Origin: Labyrinthula sp. Ha
Lineage: Eukaryota > Sar > Bigyra > Labyrinthulida > Labyrinthulaceae
Reading direction: 5' to 3'
Assembly (NCBI GenBank): GCA_015227615.1
Contig: JAALGZ010000001.1
Span: forward strand, 2,790,001 to 2,854,000
Length of the DNA: 64,000 nt
In this document: positions 57,501 through 64,000 of the stretch, piece by piece
Numbering within the stretch: position 1 is the first letter of the stretch
Layout of the letters: each line of letters starts with the position of its first letter
Position numbers and translations under genes: made by a program
The notes under the pieces: model-generated
What the model saw: the letters and a program-made list of their open reading frames with translations, nothing else
What the model was told of the DNA's origin: nothing
Databases searched by the model: none

Positions 57501-58909
57501 AATGGAATTCATATCATACATTTTTGATACTTAATATTTTCCCAATAGAGCGATTCTACACTTCTAATACTTACTTGAGTCTCAGCATACGTAATTTGCA
57601 ATCAAGTAAATCCTTTAAATAAGTATCTCCGATATTTATGATTGTATTGTTAGTTCTCACTTTGTGAACTATGCTCTTCTTTCTTCAAATATTGATCGTT
57701 TTCTTTCAATTCTAATATTGATAAGACTTATTTCCTTGATATACCACATCGTATATTGCACAAATAACTGTATTAGGAGTTGTAATGCTTCTAAAAGTAT
57801 CTAATTTAATTTATTTTAATACACATTTAACCTCTTAGTGTGTTCGTAGTGGCCCAATAGTACTCAAAGATTATAACTTATATTCTGCGATACTGGCCCG
57901 TCCTTTGTTCAATAAAATGAATACTCTCTAAGCTATGAAACATTTTGGTGATTTCTTTTTATTTGGCTAGAAGTTCTTTTTCTATTCGTAACTCTCTTCT
58001 GCGTTGTCTTTGTAACCTGAACACTATATATACATAAATATCTGGAGAAAACCTCAGTTTTGTTTTACCAGTGTTAGTTAGCTAAAATATTATTTCAGTT
58101 AGGTCTAGATATATTTTATTTCTATTAGATATATTATTAGTAGTCATCTGTCCCAGCTTAATCTAACAACAAGTTCTCGGTTTTGTATGTCCATTTTCAG
58201 AAAACATATTCTACAGGAGCCATCTACCTCAAATCATTCACTTCTTGTTGCAGATTTTGTCTTTTTTTTGCGAGGAAGGTATATATATATATTCTGCGTA
58301 TTTCCCCTTTTGAACATAATTTTATATTTATCACTTAGAGATTTATAGCAGAAACCCCATTTATATGTATTTCCTAAGGTTCTAAAATAAATTGTTGTAT
58401 GTGTCTCCAAAGAGTCAACTAGGTTGTGAAGTTTTGGATTCATCAGATGAGTTTGAACTAAGAGGTAAAAATCAAGGACTATGTGGACTCTTGTATTCAA
58501 GCTGTTACCCTATAACTACAAGAAACCGACACCTCTGGAGAGTAGCAGAGAAGCTATGCCTGGACTCGAAAAGCATAAAATTAGAAAACCCAAAAAAAGT
58601 CTCAAGATTTTAGGTTGACATCCCTGGATACTACTTTCTAAATCCATGAACTTTCTAACAATCTCCTGGAAATAGTGATAGAAACTAGAAATAATATTTA
58701 TGGAAGGAATATCATAATTAAATCATTTAAATCAATTTTTTGAAACTTACATTTTCAAATTCCTCAAATACTGTTAAAAATTTGCTTTTCTTACCATAAT
58801 AGACTATATGTTTCACGAGCAAATGGTCATAGGTCAAGTACCTTTTCAGGTTATTAAATGGTCTTTTCTTAAACAGTCTACCTTGTTTTGAAGTATAATC
58901 CGCTGGTAG
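54554..58909. other. unique 4.36-kb interval between inverted repeat arms
   Basis: This is very AT-rich. I found no transposase, no long frame and no tRNA. A minus frame enters it from the right arm (58727-58957). The longest other frame is 88 codons (58234-58500, minus), of chance length. Confidence 0.5.
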
Positions 58910-58957
58910 ATCGGTCAGAAACGTATCATCAAGTACTGCCATTTGTTTCATACACAT
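58727..58957 (-). CDS. possible 76-aa protein starting inside the right repeat arm
   Basis: The frame opens at an ATG inside the right arm and leaves it after 16 codons, continuing into the unique interval with a Lys/Tyr/Leu-rich sequence to a stop at 58727. A GTAAGT near its end could be a splice donor, but I saw no acceptor at the local intron length. The left arm carries the same first 16 codons, followed by a different, shorter tail. It is not recognised and may be only a fragment. Confidence 0.3.
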   Translation of the reverse strand: MCMKQMAVLDDTFLTDLPADYTSKQGRLFKKRPFNNLKRYLTYDHLLVKHIVYYGKKSKFLTVFEEFENVSFKKLI

Positions 58958-59361
58958 TATTGTCGGAATAAAATGCTGGTACTGAAAATTGCTTAAGTAT
59001 TCAACAATAGACTAGTAATCTAGCATAATAATGGATTGTCGGAAGGGCCGGGTGTATCAGGTGATGATATCATGCCAAGATATGGAGCAACGTGCGTTCA
59101 GAATTTATGGACGGGAAAGGACCTAATAACATAGTACTGAATAACCGTAAGATCTTCAAGAGGGGAGAGATTTTAAGAAACATGAAAACTCCAATTATCA
59201 TACTATTAAATAGTAGCAAATGATCACGAAGGCAATTTGCTAACTGATATCCATATTATTATCTAAACTAAACCAAACCGCATGAGGAAAACATCATTAC
59301 CACTCGAACTAAATTGAATAGTATGAAGCATGTTTCCAATATATACCATGATACTATCAAA
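58910..59361 (-). repeat. right arm of 452-bp inverted repeat
   Basis: This is the partner of 54102-54553 in inverted orientation, the same length with 11 mismatches by my count. I found no target-site duplication outside the arms. Confidence 0.93.
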
Positions 59362-61058
59362 CGGTCTCCCTAGTTTTAACTATCTATCGGCAAAATCTCT
59401 TGTTGGGTTTATTGGCATCGCCATACTGCAGGTGAGGATCAACCTGTAATAACAACTTACCCTTTGATATTTATTGAAGTATGTTGCACTCCTGCCTGTA
59501 AACATTTATTGAGAGTTAGTTCTAAGGAACGGTTGTCTGCTGGATTGTAAGATTGCATTGTTTTCACATAGTCCATTGTGCAACATTACGATTGAATCCA
59601 GAATAAAAGGAAAGGTCAAAAAATAAATCGAGGAATCAAGAGACATAGTTTGAGCGAACAGAGGATCAAAATACCTTTCATTGAATGCTGACGCTCAGCT
59701 CAGTGCATTTTGGGATGAGCTCCAGTTTTGACAGGTTCTAGTTAGGGTATCAGTGTTTTTTGCTCTAGCTTCATTGTTACTTGATCTTGGTAGTTTTTGG
59801 TGTTTGTGGAGGCTTTTGAAACTATTTCCATAGTGTGTTGCACAACAAACATTTCGTTAGACCTTCAAGCGTCCAATTGTCGCAGCTGTGGAGTGTTTGT
59901 TTTCTTTTGGTTACTTTCAGTTCTTTTCTTGCTTTGAAGTTATTTCTCTCTGCTTTCGTCGTGGCTATAATATATGCTATGTTTGGTTGGAATTAATTCT
60001 TTTATGTTTAGAAAATGGTTCGGGTGCAGTGTAGAGCAGTATTGAGTTGTATTGCAGCTTCCCCTGTTTTCCCGTTTTTCTTATAGTAGCTTAAACTGAT
60101 ACTCTATAACTGGCTCTTCCTGTACAAGATGCATTTGCTGGATTTAGTTATGACTTAAATATTATGTGTTTATTGAAAAAAGTGTTCCTGGTGTTCTAAA
60201 GTCAATCTTACCCTGTATCTCCAGTGAAAGAACCGTTTCCCTGTGACTCAATCCACAAGCTTCGGAAACTTGATCGAATAGTTCTTCCTACAGAATTCTT
60301 GCCGTATGTTTAGTTATATATTGAACTTTTGATTTTTTATGTTAGCGGCAATGATTCTCACACTTTCCTTGAACTTTGTCTAGCGACAAGGGTTAATTTC
60401 TTGAAAGATTAAGATGTTTGCACTTGTTGAATTGTGAGTAACTTCTTGAGTTTGGTAGAAGTAAGACTACCAACTATGACCCATGCTAGAACTAGTCTTT
60501 GATGCAATCCCCTCCCAACCACCCGTAGCGCCTTCTGCTACTCTATCTGGCGCTCTATACTCAAAAGACTTGTTCGAAAAAAATATCATTTTCTTATTTT
60601 GAATTTCCCAAAATTTTCCTCTAGTTTTGAGCATTGTTATAGAAGGTTCCTTTACGTTCTATGAACATTCACTATGGTACCGAATTGTAACTTGGGTAAA
60701 AACAATAATTACCTCTATCGGTTAAATCATTCCAGTATTGGGAGTACCAGTTGAATAATATTATTCTGTACTTCCTTTCACGGAAATCATCCGTTTTTTT
60801 GATAGAAGTATTTTTTTCTATTATGCCTATTTTTGATACACACTTTAACAAATGTAAAATGAACTTGAGATAATTTATAATACGTACGAGGCTATAATGA
60901 GATATGAATGTTTCAAAAGCTTTTAATCTTACACATAGTGCACTTTTTTCTATTGAATACCTACCAATGCAAAAGGTGTCATAGCTAGACCTACAAGTTC
61001 TCCTTGTTTCCACTGTTGCAGGAAACGACCAAAGAACAAAATACATTCACAAACAGAA
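59362..61058. other. gene-poor stretch before the four-exon gene
   Basis: I see no firm gene. A minus frame of 124 codons (60672-61046) has no family features, and its start lies only 12 bp from the opposing gene's start, so I do not accept it. Confidence 0.45.
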
Positions 61059-62106
61059 ATGAGCAAAACTTCTCTCCCAACAACATTTGAAGTATTTAGC
61101 ACGTTTATAGAAAGGAACTCTCACTATGTATTAATTTTCTCACGTATATTCCATAGCATTTGCTGAAGGAAAATATTATATCTGCAGAATGCTTCCAAGT
61201 ATGGTTGGCCAGTAGAACTGGACCTGTACGTAATCCACAACAATTATTCAGAAAAGTTGTTGTGTGTCATATTCGTGGTATAAACTATGCTCCATTTTCG
61301 GCTGATGTAGAAACAAGTTTATTAAAGACATTGCGTGACCAAATTGGACCTTGTTCCGATCCTTTCGAACAATGCTTTTCATCAGTTGAGAAATCAACAA
61401 AAGTAAAAAAATATAAATCATGGAAAACAAGATATAAGAATTTGATAGGATATCATGAAAGTAGAAGGAAGATGGCTGTTGTAAAACACGAAGAGGTAGT
61501 TGATTTTTCGTTTTATTGCATAGAGCAAGAAACCATGTAGCCTTTTCCCATTTTCGGAAGATATTGCGAAATTACTTGGGATGAAGCAGGAAAGCTTTCG
61601 GACTAAGTTTCTTTATGCAAAAAAGCATGGTGTTAATTTCTCTTTACCTGCGTTGAAGTATGTCCTTGATCAGTTCTCTGCAATTCACCCTGATCTTTCC
61701 CCAGCGTCGCTCTTGTTAACCCCTTCGAAACATCACTTCAGCAGGGAAGGTAATCAAATCTAAAATTTCATTTATAGCTCCCATCCTAAAAGAAGTTCTT
61801 AATAGTCAAACATGGGAAATTAAGTACCGAGATATAAACTGTAAACGGATTTTCGGGAATGGAAAACATGTGTTGGAGAACCAGGTCAGTATGATCGAGT
61901 ATTTTAACAAAATTAGATGCTTTGAACCATTACTCCAAAGCCAAGGCTTTTTGTGGGCAAGCTGTGTAGTTCAAGTTGATGGCAAGCTTAGGAAAATGAC
62001 ACTTTTCATTAAGAGGAACAGGGAAACAGATATAGATGAATTCTTTCTACAGGTCCATTTCGAAGAAGAAGTTCCCGCAAACACTTATCGTACCATGCTA
62101 TTTTAG
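61059..62106 (+). CDS. unrecognised 320-aa protein, four exons
   Basis: Four exons (61059-61127, 61157-61495, 61524-61749, 61778-62106) join through introns of 29, 28 and 28 nt. All begin GTA and end ATAG, and all are in phase. The result is one continuous 320-aa frame from an ATG to a TAG. Chance would not give three consistent junctions, so I regard this as a real gene. The protein is basic and moderately hydrophobic, with no signal peptide or membrane span. A Lys-rich patch (KVKKYKSWKTRYK) lies near residue 110 and an acidic FHFEEEVP-like end near the C-terminus (written VHFEEEVP). Exon 3 has a helical stretch with LPALKYVLDQF. I do not recognise a family or active site. There is no close neighbour gene. 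Confidence 0.72.
61128..61156 (+). other. 29-nt intron 1 of the four-exon gene
   Basis: It begins GTATTA and ends CATAG, in phase 0, joining ERNSHY to HLLKEN. Confidence 0.7.
61496..61523 (+). other. 28-nt intron 2 of the four-exon gene
   Basis: It begins GTAGTT and ends CATAG, in phase 0, joining VKHEE to SKKPCS. Without removal the frame stops 14 codons later. Confidence 0.78.
61750..61777 (+). other. 28-nt intron 3 of the four-exon gene
   Basis: It begins GTAATC and ends TATAG, in phase 1, joining HHFSRE to APILKEV and opening the 109-codon last exon. Confidence 0.78.
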
Positions 62107-64000
62107 TATGAACTGCATATTTTGGGTTGAGGTGGTCATTCCGTGCATAAGAATAAAATTTGCTGAACATTGAGTGAAGATTGAGTACGTTAATTTTGTT
62201 TTGCATCCTCTGGTCTTATTGTGACCTAAATACTACTGAACCCTAGAATCAAATAACCAGAAATATAGAGGCCCTAATCTAAGTGAAAACTTAAGTATAA
62301 AATGACATCTAGCCCACATAGAGCTATAAGCAACAGGTATTTCTTTTAGAGCTCTCTTCCATTCGTGATAAACATGTTCTGTTTCTTACCAGCTGTCTTG
62401 GTTCTTTTTGAACTCTAGGCATTAATATGGTTTATTTAGTGTATGAGAACTAATTTTTAAACCGGCTTAAAATATTTTTCAAAGTTTCTTAAATAAGACG
62501 ACGTTCTGAATCTGTAAAATTAACAAAACTTCACCATTCTTCTTTTTCAACTGAGATTCAATAATATGGATAATATTAATTCTCGAAGCACAAAATAAAG
62601 CAAGCTGAATGCAAGATACAGAATCCACCTGGAGAATACATTTACATATTTCAAAGTTATATAAATCCTCAGTTTAATTAGTGTTGATATGTTGCTTAGG
62701 GGTACTAGCTCAATAGTAGCCTAGTAAGTAAAAGCGAAGGTAAACTTTTGATATAAATAGTTAGTTGGTTGATTATGAAGGTATTGGTAAATAGTATTAT
62801 CATACCATAATTATTAAGTAAAAATATAAATAAGATAAAACTTTACTCAACATAAACTCATATAACCTATTTAGCTAAAATGTTAAAAGCAACTGAAATA
62901 CTTAGTCCTCGTAGTGTACTATTTGTGTTAAAGAATACTAATCGTTCTTTTTTAGAGAACGAAATTGTTTGCTAAAGCTAACTTAAATATTAAGTTAACG
63001 TCGACTAACTTTTGGAAGCAAGCAAGATCAAAGGAAGTGATGGACAAATTAGCAAATAGCTTCATATATTTTGGCTAATTCATCTCTACATTTCAATGGG
63101 AGATAGACTATTAGATTGACTTATTTTCTATTACTCTTCTGGAGCTTTTGATCTATCATATTTTCTCATGAATTTCTCTTTGGTAGAAAGTAAGATCAAA
63201 GCAGGAACTTAAATTATAGAGTGTGTTTCTTTGCTAAAGCTAGTTTGACTTATTGTAGAAGTATAAACAAAATATTTAGATTTTTTCCTTGAAAAATATA
63301 AGGAGTCCTATAACGTTATTGCTACTTTATGAGGGAATTCTGCTGTTAGATGAGCTTTAATATGAAACAATCTTCTGCTTGACAGTAGCTCAGCGGGAAA
63401 TAGCTCTGTAATCTACCTCCAATACACTTTGTTAACTTTTTTAATCCTACGTTACAACTTTCAAACTTCCTATATCTGAGTGGGAATCATATGTCATCCT
63501 TCATTTAAGACATGGCCAAGCATTTCTAAGCTGTTGACCATCCTTCGTAAGCTCCAAAATTAAGTGCTCCCATTTAAGAAAAGAAGTTAAACTATATAGG
63601 TTATTACAACAAAATTAGAGATGGTATGGGAAGCTGAAGAAGGGAGCTGAAATAATTAAATGGCATCTGCAACTAGGCATCGGATAAGATGAAAGTTGTA
63701 AGAAATCACGGGATTCTTAGAAGGGGATTCTTACAGTATAGTTGTCTAAGTTGCTTATGAATACTCTATCAAGGTAGCCAAGGAATTAGAATTTATTCTC
63801 AATAAGCAAATAATGGATTAGAAATTATCATTAAACTAGCAACTAATCAATTCTTTTCTATATCGCTAACATTTATTTAAAAATTTTAGACTCCGAGCTA
63901 GAAACAAACTGGAAAATGATCATATGTATGTAGCTTAATGGTAGACTATAAGCTTCAGCTCACCACCAGGTATCTCAGCAAAATTCAGTGGATCGAGTAG
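62107..64000. other. gene-poor right end of window
   Basis: No supported gene. Two short tRNA A-box-like strings (near 63386 and 63925) do not fold into tRNAs. Confidence 0.5.

Noticed and set aside
60672-61046. 124-codon minus frame just upstream of the four-exon gene
   Set aside because: About one such frame is expected by chance in this much AT-rich sequence, and its start would lie 12 bp from the opposing start. No family features.
63386-63450. tRNA-like A-box (TAGCTCAGCGGG)
   Set aside because: The D-stem does not close and no T-arm or acceptor stem follows.
63920-63995. tRNA-like string (GTAGCTTAATGGTAGA)
   Set aside because: No valid anticodon arm or TTC-loop follows, so it is at best a decayed fragment.

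Overview
This window is nuclear DNA from a eukaryote. It is AT-rich, with protein-coding islands separated by long gene-poor stretches. The strongest organism clue is the introns. Every interrupted gene I could reconstruct is split by introns of only 28-33 nt that start GTA and nearly always end TAG. Three genes with clear homologues (glycine decarboxylase P-protein, KDEL receptor, eIF2B beta) and a fourth of recognisable family (PhoD-like) regain a continuous, family-matching protein only when these introns are removed. TAA, TAG and TGA all appear at natural protein ends, so the genetic code looks standard. A mitochondrial presequence on GLDC implies respiring mitochondria. Introns this short are known from ciliates, chlorarachniophyte nucleomorphs and dicyemid mesozoans, but gene content here does not settle the lineage.

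Layout. 1-7.3 kb: no supported gene. 7.3-12.0 kb: a Ser/Thr protein kinase (+) converging on GLDC (-). 12.0-19.5 kb: no supported gene. 19.5-26.0 kb: a BTAF1/Mot1-like ATPase (-) diverging from a KDEL receptor (+), which converges on eIF2B beta (-). A tiny poly(A)-tailed retroposed insert sits just upstream of eIF2B beta. 27.7-31.9 kb: a LINE retrotransposon in minus orientation with a probable 11-bp target-site duplication. 32.9-34.2 kb: an Orc1/Cdc6-family AAA+ ATPase (-). 34.4-35.3 kb: uncertain small membrane-protein ORFs. 35.6-38.6 kb: a two-domain, membrane-anchored GH1 beta-glucosidase (-). 38.6-43.5 kb: AT-rich DNA with a repeat pair and a perfect hairpin. 43.5-50.0 kb: the densest island, holding an unrecognised 121-aa protein (-), a PhoD-like phosphatase (+), a basic tail-anchored protein (+), PCID2/Thp1 (-), ICMT (+) and a two-RRM protein (-). 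50.0-61.0 kb: mostly empty apart from a 452-bp inverted repeat pair. 61.06-62.1 kb: an unrecognised four-exon gene (+). 62.1-64 kb: nothing supported.

The genes are ordinary cell machinery: mitochondrial glycine catabolism, TBP regulation, ER retrieval, translation initiation, replication licensing, mRNA export, prenyl-protein methylation and RNA binding. Within islands they are packed head-to-head or tail-to-tail with gaps as small as 40 bp. I see no operon-like pathway cluster. The most notable features are the uniform ultra-short introns, the two multi-exon genes they hide, the near-identical inverted repeat around 54.1/58.9 kb, and the two retroposed inserts with flanking duplications.
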